In this document: positions 1 through 5,761 of the stretch, piece by piece
How the letters are laid out: every line of letters starts with the position of its first letter
Numbering within the stretch: position 1 is the stretch's first letter
Assembly (NCBI GenBank): GCA_021811745.1
Contig: JAJZNH010000898.1
Location: forward strand, 1-5,761
From: Acidobacteriota bacterium
GTDB lineage: Bacteria > Acidobacteriota > Terriglobia > Terriglobales > Acidobacteriaceae
Direction: 5' to 3'
Length of the DNA stretch: 5,761 nt
Translations under genes and position numbers: made by a program
Notes under the pieces: generated by a model
Told to the model about the DNA's origin: nothing
What the model saw: only the letters and a program-made list of their open reading frames with translations
The model's database searches: none

Positions 1-2039
1 ACGGCCCAGTACGGCCAGCCAACTTCTGGCACCACTCGCAGGTGAACGACGCTTTCTCGTTGATCTGGAACCATACCTTTTCACCAACTTTGCTCAACGA
101 GGCGCGCGCCAACGCCGCCGGCTGGCGCTGGAATGAGGTTGCGACCAACCCGCAGGAGCCTTTCGGTTTGCCGCAAGACAGCATCGACGATATCGGCAGC
201 GCAAAGTCGTTTCAATACTTCGGCGCGCCGGGACCGAGCAACTTCAATCAGTGGACGTATGACTACAACGACGTCCTCACCAAGATCATTGGCCGGCACA
301 CAATCAAGACCGGTGGAAATCTCACCCGTCTTTACTACCTGAATAATCCTGTCTATGCGGCGCGTCCGTCGTTCAATTTCCGCAACCTGTGGGACTTCGC
401 AAACGACGCTCCCTACAGGGAGACCGGGCAGTTCGATTCCAAGACAGGCATTCCTTTCGCCAACCGCCAGGACAACCGCGTTGACATCTGGGGCTTTTTT
501 GTCCAGGACGACTTCAAAGCCCTTCCTAATCTGACCATCAATGCCGGCTTGCGCTGGTCCTACTTCGGCTCATTCTCGTCGAAGCAGAACACCTTGGGCG
601 TGGTGAGATTCGGCACAGGCTCGAATGTGATGAACGGGTTGAATATCCGTGTTGGCGGGAACCTCTACGCCCCGCAGAAGACCAACTTCGGGCCGCAGAT
701 TGGCTTTGCATGGCAACCCAAACACTATGACAGCAGCCTGCTCATTCGCGGTGGCTTCGGAATCAACTACACCCAGAACGAGATCGCAATCACGGCAAAT
801 GGCATCGGCAACCCGCCAACAGCCGTGCAGAAGAACTTCTGCTGCTCGTCCGGTAACCCGCCAGTGAAAGTGGCGGGCATTCAATACGGAACGGCAACGA
901 ACATCAACTCGCTTTTCGGATACCCGCCGAACCCGGAAACCATTACTCAATTCGGCACCAATAATTTGCCGCTGCCCGGATCCAATCCAGTCTATGTCAC
1001 GGCATTTCCAAGCGCTCCGAAGACCATCGTCAACTATCACTATTCGCTCGGCACGGAGTATCAAATGCCATATGACTGGGTAGCGACGCTGGGCTATCAG
1101 GGAAGCCTGACGCGGCATCTGCTGATCCAATCGAACTTCAACGTGATCGCTTCGGCTTTCAACGTCCCCCTCAACCCGATCGTCAACTTCCTCGACTACT
1201 ATGCCAACACTGGAACCGGCAATTACAACGCCATGATTGCAACCTTGAGACACCCCTTCGCACATCAATTCAATCTGGAAGCGCAATTCACATGGGCGAA
1301 AGCGATGGATCAAAACTCCGGTCCTTATTTCATGGACCCTTATCCCTACTACTCACAGGCAGCCTCCGGGCCCTCCGACTACAACGTGACCACTGCGTTC
1401 AAGCTCTTCGGACTGTGGCAACCAATCTTTTTCCGTGGGGCAAATGCGTGGATTGAGAAACTGGCAGGCGGCTGGTCGTTGAGTGGCATTCTCAACGTAC
1501 ACACCGGATTCCCGTTCAACCCGTATTACAACACCGTGACCACCGGGGGCCTGTTCTACAACGGCAGCGGTTACGGTTCGCTTCGTCCCACCGCCTATTT
1601 GGGTGGCGCGGGCAAGGATACCAGCAACGGCACATTTATGAATCCCACCAATCCAAACTACAAAGGGAACGGCACAACCTATTTCGCTCCGCCTACCTAT
1701 GAAAACGGACCTGCATTCCCAGCCACAACTCCGCTGATACCGCCCGGTATTCATCGCAATAGCCTTATCGGCCCCGGCTATACCGATTTGGACGCCTCGT
1801 TGACCAAGGGATTCGGGCTCCCGAGTATGCCGGTGCTCGGCGAAAATGCGATGTTTGAGATCCGCGCGGACGCTTACAACCTCTTTAACAAGCTGAACAT
1901 CAACGGCCAGAGCATTGACAACCGCCTGGCTGACGTGAATCCCAATGGCACATTCAAAAATGTAAACAGCGACTTTGGCGTGGCCGGAAGCGCGCTGGGC
2001 AGCAGAACTGTGCAACTGCAGGCGCGGTTCTCCTTCTGA
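1..2039 (+). CDS. Oar-like TonB-dependent outer-membrane receptor, C-terminal part (5' truncated by window edge)
   Basis: The reading frame is open from base 3 with no stop upstream, so the GTG at 42 is internal and the gene starts before the window. About 678 residues are visible; family members are usually 1000-1200 aa, so the N-terminal carboxypeptidase-like repeat and most or all of the plug are missing. What remains looks like the barrel. Seen in order are 'SLIWNHTFSPTLLNEAR' near the start, 'FFVQDDFKALPNLTINAGLRW', 'YNAMIATLRHPF' followed by 'FTWAKAMD', 'LAGGWSLSGILNVHTGFPF', 'GPGYTDLDASLTKGF' and 'FEIRADAYNLFNKLN'. The chain ends in 'QLQARFSF', and a terminal Phe is the usual barrel-assembly signal. 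The family is outer-membrane and probably imports bulky substrates using TonB energy. The ligand is unknown; the neighbouring glycoside hydrolases suggest a glycan (inference). It converges on the lacI-type gene, so it is not in the same operon as the hydrolases. Confidence 0.93.
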   Translation, partial: GPVRPANFWHHSQVNDAFSLIWNHTFSPTLLNEARANAAGWRWNEVATNPQEPFGLPQDSIDDIGSAKSFQYFGAPGPSNFNQWTYDYNDVLTKIIGRHTIKTGGNLTRLYYLNNPVYAARPSFNFRNLWDFANDAPYRETGQFDSKTGIPFANRQDNRVDIWGFFVQDDFKALPNLTINAGLRWSYFGSFSSKQNTLGVVRFGTGSNVMNGLNIRVGGNLYAPQKTNFGPQIGFAWQPKHYDSSLLIRGGFGINYTQNEIAITANGIGNPPTAVQKNFCCSSGNPPVKVAGIQYGTATNINSLFGYPPNPETITQFGTNNLPLPGSNPVYVTAFPSAPKTIVNYHYSLGTEYQMPYDWVATLGYQGSLTRHLLIQSNFNVIASAFNVPLNPIVNFLDYYANTGTGNYNAMIATLRHPFAHQFNLEAQFTWAKAMDQNSGPYFMDPYPYYSQAASGPSDYNVTTAFKLFGLWQPIFFRGANAWIEKLAGGWSLSGILNVHTGFPFNPYYNTVTTGGLFYNGSGYGSLRPTAYLGGAGKDTSNGTFMNPTNPNYKGNGTTYFAPPTYENGPAFPATTPLIPPGIHRNSLIGPGYTDLDASLTKGFGLPSMPVLGENAMFEIRADAYNLFNKLNINGQSIDNRLADVNPNGTFKNVNSDFGVAGSALGSRTVQLQARFSF

Positions 2040-2046
2040 ACCTCTT

Positions 2047-2060
2047 AGCGGTTACCCGCT
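2047..2060. other. Small inverted repeat just after the receptor stop
   Basis: AGCGG at 2047-2051 and CCGCT at 2056-2060 can pair around a TTAC loop, forming a 5-bp stem 8 bases upstream of the strong 15-bp hairpin. It could be an accessory stem of the terminator region, but a 5-bp match may be chance. Confidence 0.25.
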
Positions 2061-2067
2061 TCTCCAC

Positions 2068-2101
2068 CGCTGCGGGATGCTGAATACAGCATCCCGCAGC
2101 G
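2068..2101. terminator. Perfect 15-bp stem-loop between convergent genes, probable bidirectional terminator
   Basis: The left arm at 2068-2082 is the exact reverse complement of the right arm at 2087-2101, with a 4-base loop AATA at 2083-2086. The arms are GC-rich (core GCGGGATGC / GCATCCCGC). It lies 29 bp after the receptor stop and 34 bp after the stop of the opposing lacI-type gene, the expected place for a shared terminator. The plus strand has only a short TTT (2107-2109) after the stem and the minus strand has no T-run, so it is not a classic intrinsic terminator. It may instead protect mRNA 3' ends or be a dispersed palindromic repeat. Confidence 0.6.
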
Positions 2102-2134
2102 AACACTTTCATCGCGCCCGCAACCAGAAGAAAA

Positions 2135-3184
2135 TCAATCAGCGACATTGGCTGTCAGGGATGCAACATGCGCAGTGGACTTGCGCACAATAAGCTTTGG
2201 ATAAACCGTAATGGATGCCGGATGCGGGAGGGACATATCATCCCGGATAAGCCCCAGAAGCGTGCTGGCCGCCGTCTGCCCCATGTCCCGAAGTGGCTGA
2301 CGAATCGTTGTAAGCGGCGGATTGTTGAGACTGGCCGCGGGCACGTCGTCGAACCCGATCACCGACACATCCTTAGGCACGCGTAACGAGGCTTCGCGCA
2401 GCGCCTGGATCGCTCCCATCGCGGTCACATCGTTGAATGCGAAGATCGCCGTGAATGGCCGCCCTGCCTGCAAGAGTTGCCGGGCAGCCTCAAAGCCCGG
2501 GGCCGGGCCTGGCGCCTGGCCCTGCAACTGCGCCACGAGCTGTGGATCAATCACAATGTCCAGCGCCTTGGCCTCGTCAGCAATCGCGCGCCAGCGCCGG
2601 TCCGTATCGGAACTGAAGGTCTGCCCCTTGATAAAGGCGATCTGCTTATGTCCCAGCGTCTTCAGATGAGACAGGGCAAGATGAGCGGCCTGGCCATGAT
2701 CGAGTTCGATATTAATGACTCCCTGGCGATGCTTGTGCCCCGAGACTGAAACCACGGGAACAGGAAGGTCCTCATTCATTAGCGTGTCGACAGCGATGAT
2801 GCCTTCCACCGCGCGGGCCAGCATCATGCGCGGATAGCCCTTCAGCAGATCGGGACGGTGGCGATGGCTGACGACAAAGTAAAAATAGCCGTCCTTCAGC
2901 AATTCCTCTTCGACGCCGCCGAGCACGGCCGTTGAGTAGCCTTCGCTGATCTCCGGCACAATCACGCCGACCGTATACGTCCGCTTCTGCCGCAGGCTTC
3001 TTGCCACGGTATTGGCGGTGTAGCCGTGCAGCGCCGCGGCATGAAGCACCCGCTGCTGGGTTTCCCGGGCAATACGATATTTGTCCCCTTCTCCGTTCAC
3101 GATCCGGGAGACCGTGGATTGGGAGAGTTTGACGATTGCGGAGAGCTCTTTCAGCGTGGCCTGCTTAAACGATTGTTTAGGCAT
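2135..3184 (-). CDS. LacI-family transcriptional regulator
   Basis: A DNA-binding, sugar-sensing cytoplasmic regulator, probably a dimer or tetramer. At 349 aa it has the normal family length. The ATG at 3184 is preferred because GAGGA (3192-3196) sits 7 bases upstream and the helix-turn-helix then begins near residue 10; an upstream ATG at 3262 would add 26 unrelated residues. The HTH spans residues 10-55 with 'QSTVSRIVNG' at 22-31. The hinge 'VARSLR' is at 60-65, and the periplasmic-binding-protein-like sensor domain starts at 'VGVIVP' (72-77). Typical sensor motifs follow: 'LGHKQIAFI' (177-185), 'FAFNDVTAMGAIQAL' (248-262) and 'VPKDVSVIGFDDVP' (269-282), then 'LTTIRQP' near 291-297. The HTH-to-helix-3 link ('GEGDKYRIARET') is about three residues longer than the common form. 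It follows the hydrolase genes on the same strand after 162 bp, so it may be cotranscribed or have its own promoter. Effector and operator are unknown. Confidence 0.95.
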   Translation of the reverse strand: MPKQSFKQATLKELSAIVKLSQSTVSRIVNGEGDKYRIARETQQRVLHAAALHGYTANTVARSLRQKRTYTVGVIVPEISEGYSTAVLGGVEEELLKDGYFYFVVSHRHRPDLLKGYPRMMLARAVEGIIAVDTLMNEDLPVPVVSVSGHKHRQGVINIELDHGQAAHLALSHLKTLGHKQIAFIKGQTFSSDTDRRWRAIADEAKALDIVIDPQLVAQLQGQAPGPAPGFEAARQLLQAGRPFTAIFAFNDVTAMGAIQALREASLRVPKDVSVIGFDDVPAASLNNPPLTTIRQPLRDMGQTAASTLLGLIRDDMSLPHPASITVYPKLIVRKSTAHVASLTANVAD

Positions 3185-3191
3185 CGATCCG

Positions 3192-3196
3192 TCCTC
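3192..3196 (-). promoter_or_regulatory. Shine-Dalgarno site deciding the lacI-type start
   Basis: On the minus strand GAGGA lies 7 bases before the ATG at 3184. It supports the shorter 349-aa product over the upstream in-frame ATGs at 3262 and 3205; the latter sits before this site. Confidence 0.7.
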
Positions 3197-3271
3197 AGAG
3201 ATCATCCGCCCCGATGTTCGCGGGCAGACGGGCAAGGGCCTCGCTCCAGACTCAGCAAGCAACGCCGAAGT

Positions 3272-3289
3272 CGCGCTGCGGAAAGCGCG
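3272..3289. other. Inverted repeat in the gap before the lacI-type gene
   Basis: CGCGCT (3272-3277) and AGCGCG (3284-3289) are reverse complements around GCGGAA. It could be a weak stem-loop ending the hydrolase transcript, or an operator half-site pair for the LacI-type protein (autoregulation). No T-run follows on either strand, and the central six bases are not symmetric as in most LacI-family operators. In GC-rich DNA this could be chance. Confidence 0.25.
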
Positions 3290-3346
3290 TGCCGTCAGGA
3301 TACCACCGCGCTCCTGTACTTTTATGAACGCCCTTTCCCTCCTGCT

Positions 3347-4648
3347 CTACCCACGCATCGGCGCTTTCTCATTTGCTTGATGGAATCCCGCCAGCCTCAT
3401 CGCGCGCGCGCATTCCGCGTTGCGCATAAACGTATTCCACACGAGTCCGCTGCGAAGATTCTCCGCCATCAACACCGTGATTCCCTGATCGATACCCAAC
3501 ACATCGGAATCGTACCAACCGGCGGCTGGGTGAAAGGCATCGACGAATCCGTAGCGGCCCCATGCGCGCTTACCCCACCGGGCCCGCATGGCGCGCAGCA
3601 CTGAGACACAGTCGACAGGCAGAAACGCCAGCGAGCCCCCTGCCGCACAGGGAACCACCGTGCCATCCAATGGGCCTTGAGGCGGCGGCCCTCCCCATGC
3701 CGTATATCCCTTCACGTAATCCGACGCCGACACGCCCCAATAATCCTCGTTGTACCACTGCGGATAGGAAAGGCAGAACGCCTTGTGCGCCCTGGTCGCA
3801 ATGACGGAGTTTTCAAAGTAGTTGGTGTAGGCGTCGCGCTTGTCGCGGAAGTCGAACCACGCCTGCGAATACTGGTGCGTAAACAGAGGGTCGTTACCGC
3901 TGATGTAGCTATATCCGGCATAATGAATCACCGGGCGCGTAAAGTTGTTCCAGTAAGAGGGCGCCACCGCGTGCGTGGGTGAGCCGATGGCAAGCAGATA
4001 GATCATCATCAGCTCACAGTAGTGGCTCCAGCGCCCATTCAGAAAACCCGACTCCGGAAGCCAGCCCATCGAAAACGTCTTCCCTCCGTTCAGCATCCAG
4101 GGCCAGTCCACGCGCTCATAAATCTGCCGCGCCAGCGACTTGATGCGGGCATCGTCAAAATATGCGCGCGCCATCAGGATGCCGCACAGCAGCAGTGAAG
4201 TGTCGATGGACGAGAGTTCACAATTCGACCAGCGCTTACCCGTTTCGATATCCGTAAAGTGGTAGAAGAATCCATGCACTTCAGGCATCTTGTTCAGGTG
4301 AAAATCGAGCGTGGCGCGCACCCGCTCGACCACCTGCGCATGCGGCAGGTAGCCGCGGTGATCTGCGATGCACAGAGCGGTCAGGCCAAAGCCGGTGGCG
4401 GCAATGCTGGCCATGCGCCGCGGATCGCGCGCCCCGCCCAGATCATTGCGCGCGCGGTCCAGCACCTGACCGGTTGCGGAGCTTCCCTGCTCCCAGAAGA
4501 ACAGGCACGCACGCCGCTCCAATTCTTCCAGAAACGCTTCGTCGCCCCTGGCAGGCATCCACGCAAGCGCGGATGCCAGGTTATGTGGTAGAAGTTCGTA
4601 CCCCGCGGATGCCACCATGGCCGCAAGCACTCGGCGCCTGCTGATCAT
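3347..4648 (-). CDS. PF10091 'glucoamylase family' (GH144-like) glycoside hydrolase with Tat-type signal
   Basis: 433 aa, a usual length for this (alpha/alpha)6-barrel family (Pfam PF10091, COG5368). Despite the name, characterised members of related GH144 act on beta-1,2-glucan; many are untested. The N-terminus 'SRRRVLAAMVASAG' (residues 3-16) has a twin-arginine pattern and short hydrophobic stretch, with possible cleavage near 'ASALA' (25-29), so periplasmic export is likely. Family motifs: 'GFFYHFTDIETGKR' (126-139), 'ELSSIDTSLLLCG' (144-156), 'MGWLPESGF' (194-202), 'CELMMIYLLAIGSPTH' (211-226), 'QAWFDFRD' (262-269), 'YFENS' (277-281), 'WGVSASD' (304-310), 'LGIDQG' (384-389) and 'AENLRSGLVWNTFM' (395-408). 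D133, E212 and D387 are plausible catalytic acids (inference by family position). The start ATG overlaps the GH39 stop as ATGA, indicating translational coupling. GGAG at 4657-4660 is well spaced before it. Exact substrate is unresolved. Confidence 0.88.
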   Translation of the reverse strand: MISRRRVLAAMVASAGYELLPHNLASALAWMPARGDEAFLEELERRACLFFWEQGSSATGQVLDRARNDLGGARDPRRMASIAATGFGLTALCIADHRGYLPHAQVVERVRATLDFHLNKMPEVHGFFYHFTDIETGKRWSNCELSSIDTSLLLCGILMARAYFDDARIKSLARQIYERVDWPWMLNGGKTFSMGWLPESGFLNGRWSHYCELMMIYLLAIGSPTHAVAPSYWNNFTRPVIHYAGYSYISGNDPLFTHQYSQAWFDFRDKRDAYTNYFENSVIATRAHKAFCLSYPQWYNEDYWGVSASDYVKGYTAWGGPPPQGPLDGTVVPCAAGGSLAFLPVDCVSVLRAMRARWGKRAWGRYGFVDAFHPAAGWYDSDVLGIDQGITVLMAENLRSGLVWNTFMRNAECARAMRLAGFHQANEKAPMRG

Positions 4649-5761
4649 TCCTCCATCTCCATCCCGCCCCGCTGCAATGCAGGGACCTCGATAATTGCCA
4701 GCCCGTTGACTGGCAAGTTAAGCTGCAAGACTCCATCCACGAGCTTCATGTGTTCAGGCGCGGAGAGAGCCGATGCTCGATTCATAGCTCGAACCTGGGC
4801 CTGAGTCGGATAGCGTGGACTCCCCATGGCGCGGTATGCGGGCATGGGATTGCCATGCATCTCATCCACACGTTCCACCATCACAGCTTCTCCGGAGGCG
4901 ACACCCTTGAAGGTCAGCCGCATGGTGTGCGCTCTTCCCTGCATCGCTTTGTCCGCATCGCCAAGGTTCCACGCCGCCACGATTAATGTTCCATCCTTGT
5001 TTTGCGTCACCAGCAGGTTGGCCGCCGGATTCGCCAGCCGCTTATCACCAAGTTTGTGCAGCAGGGAGAAAGCATAAAAGCTGGGCTTTCTGATTCCGCC
5101 CGCGGCGATCAACCCAAAGCCTCCGTAGAATGGCGTTTTCACAACGCCCTGCTCTTCAAAAACATCCGAGAAGGTCCAGTAGGACATCATCTCCGTCATG
5201 CCGTCGCAGCGGTTGATGGTGTCCGCCAGCCATGGTCCCATGTACGCCGAGTCGGTAATCTTAGGCTCATTCATGTAGGAGGCATTGAACTCGCTCCAGA
5301 TCAACGGCATGCGCGGGCGCTGCGAGTGGATGATTTCCTCATGCGCCTTCTTTACTGCCGCGGACACCATCTGGCGCGGGCCAATTTCCCGGTGATCGTG
5401 AAAGACATCTTCCACGGAATCATTGCCATAAGCATGGGTCGAAACAAAATCGAGCGGCACATTCTGTTTGACAGCGTGGGCAATCATATCTCCCACCCAC
5501 GCGGCCTGCGCCGTTGCGGGCCCACCAACGCGGATACGCGGGCTCACCGATTTCAGCGCGCGCGCGGTGTGGTCATAGAGTTCGAAATAGGTTTGCTGCG
5601 CAGGACGTCCAGTCCAAAAACCGATGTTCGGCTCGTTCCATACCTCGAAGTACCACTGCGCAACCTCGCCGATCCCATAGCGCGCAACCAGATGCCGCGC
5701 AAAGGCCGCAATGAGCGCGTCCCACTTCGCGTAGTCCTTGGGCGGAGCGACGATGGGCTTG
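4645..5761 (-). CDS. GH39 family glycoside hydrolase (beta-xylosidase-like), C-terminal part (5' truncated by window edge)
   Basis: The frame is open to the right edge (last whole codon at 5758-5760), giving 371 visible residues. The apparent start at 5547 is an internal GTG valine. GH39 enzymes are usually about 500-550 aa, so the first strands and any signal peptide lie outside. The retaining catalytic pair is present. The acid/base Glu is in 'WNEPNIGFWTG' (codon 5632-5634) and the nucleophile Glu in 'IWSEFNASY' (codon 5290-5292). They are 114 residues apart, close to the known GH39 spacing. 'FVSTHAYGND' and 'MMSYWTFSDVFEEQG' are further TIM-barrel motifs. A C-terminal beta-sandwich follows from about 'NLLVTQNKDGTLIVAAWN', including 'DEMHGNPMPAYRAMGSPRYPT' split over 4800-4865. 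Family members cleave beta-xylosides or related glycosides; some act on exopolysaccharides. Its stop overlaps the next gene by ATGA, so the two form an operon. Confidence 0.93.
   Translation of the reverse strand, partial: KPIVAPPKDYAKWDALIAAFARHLVARYGIGEVAQWYFEVWNEPNIGFWTGRPAQQTYFELYDHTARALKSVSPRIRVGGPATAQAAWVGDMIAHAVKQNVPLDFVSTHAYGNDSVEDVFHDHREIGPRQMVSAAVKKAHEEIIHSQRPRMPLIWSEFNASYMNEPKITDSAYMGPWLADTINRCDGMTEMMSYWTFSDVFEEQGVVKTPFYGGFGLIAAGGIRKPSFYAFSLLHKLGDKRLANPAANLLVTQNKDGTLIVAAWNLGDADKAMQGRAHTMRLTFKGVASGEAVMVERVDEMHGNPMPAYRAMGSPRYPTQAQVRAMNRASALSAPEHMKLVDGVLQLNLPVNGLAIIEVPALQRGGMEMEE
4649..4660 (-). promoter_or_regulatory. Double Shine-Dalgarno-like stretch at the ATGA junction
   Basis: On the minus strand two purine-rich blocks precede the ATG at 4648: GGAGAT (4655-4660) and GGAGGA (4649-4654). 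The first has a GGAG core 8 bases from the start, a good distance; the second touches the ATG and is too close to act on it. The stretch also codes the last GH39 residues, so reinitiation after the GH39 stop is likely. Confidence 0.6.

Larger units (their letters stand above)
3185..3346 (-). other. Intergenic gap upstream of the lacI-type gene; no clear promoter seen
   Basis: This 162-bp gap separates the stop of the PF10091 gene from the lacI-type start. No convincing sigma-70 promoter was found on the minus strand: CATAAA near its distal end resembles a -10 box but has no matching -35 at 17 bp. A 6-bp inverted repeat (3272-3289) is the only obvious symmetry. Plus-strand open frames crossing the gap run antisense into both flanking genes and have no support as genes. 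Confidence 0.5.

Noticed and set aside
570..1313. 247-aa open frame on the minus strand inside the receptor gene
   Set aside because: It lies wholly antisense to a well-supported beta-barrel coding region and shows no family motifs. It is a codon-bias shadow, as is the 220-aa frame at 1353-2015.
2480..2530. GC-rich repeated GCCTGG/GGGCC stretch inside the lacI-type gene
   Set aside because: It encodes a short Ala-Pro-Gly linker-like segment (residues 223-230) in the sensor domain; the repeats are imperfect and explained by amino-acid composition.
3185..3262. N-terminal 26-residue extension of the LacI-type protein from an upstream ATG at 3262
   Set aside because: The extension has no family similarity, and a good Shine-Dalgarno sits just before the ATG at 3184, which gives the standard headpiece position.
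3305..3346. Possible sigma-70 promoter with CATAAA as the -10 box on the minus strand
   Set aside because: The hexamer 17 bp upstream is TAGAGC, unlike TTGACA, and there is no extended -10.
3401..3411. Alternating CG tract (also 5556-5566) as a possible Z-DNA or regulatory element
   Set aside because: Both tracts are 11 bases, lie inside coding sequence and simply encode Ala-Arg pairs in GC-rich genes.
3026..3604. 192-aa plus-strand open frame covering the gap between the lacI-type and PF10091 genes
   Set aside because: It runs antisense through conserved parts of both genes, has no recognisable domain and is rich in Arg, Pro and His as expected for a GC-rich shadow frame.

Overview
The window reads as a carbohydrate-use locus from a moderately GC-rich Gram-negative bacterium, most likely an Acidobacteriota member of the Terriglobia type. 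The main reason is the large Oar-like TonB-dependent receptor on the plus strand, a protein type greatly expanded in that group. A LacI-family regulator and a Tat-exported glycoside hydrolase also fit. The taxonomic call is an inference from protein style, not from a marker gene.

Layout: positions 1-2039 (+) hold the C-terminal beta-barrel portion of the receptor; its N-terminus lies left of the window. Positions 2040-2134 are a short convergent intergenic gap dominated by a perfect 15-bp stem-loop. The rest is on the minus strand and is transcribed right to left. First comes a GH39 glycoside hydrolase (4645-5761, N-terminus outside the window). It is followed, with a 4-base ATGA overlap, by a PF10091-type 'glucoamylase family' (GH144-like) protein with a Tat-type signal (3347-4648). 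After a 162-bp gap comes a LacI-family transcription factor (2135-3184). Apart from the 95-bp and 162-bp gaps the window is fully coding.

How the parts may work together (inference): the GH39 enzyme and the PF10091 enzyme are translationally coupled and probably attack one polysaccharide or its oligosaccharides outside the cytoplasm. The receptor could import the products or the intact glycan across the outer membrane. The LacI-type protein would sense a sugar and control the locus. The substrate cannot be fixed from sequence: GH39 suggests beta-xylosidic or related linkages, whereas characterised PF10091/GH144 enzymes act on beta-1,2-glucan. No mobile element, CRISPR array, RNA gene or clearly novel system was seen.
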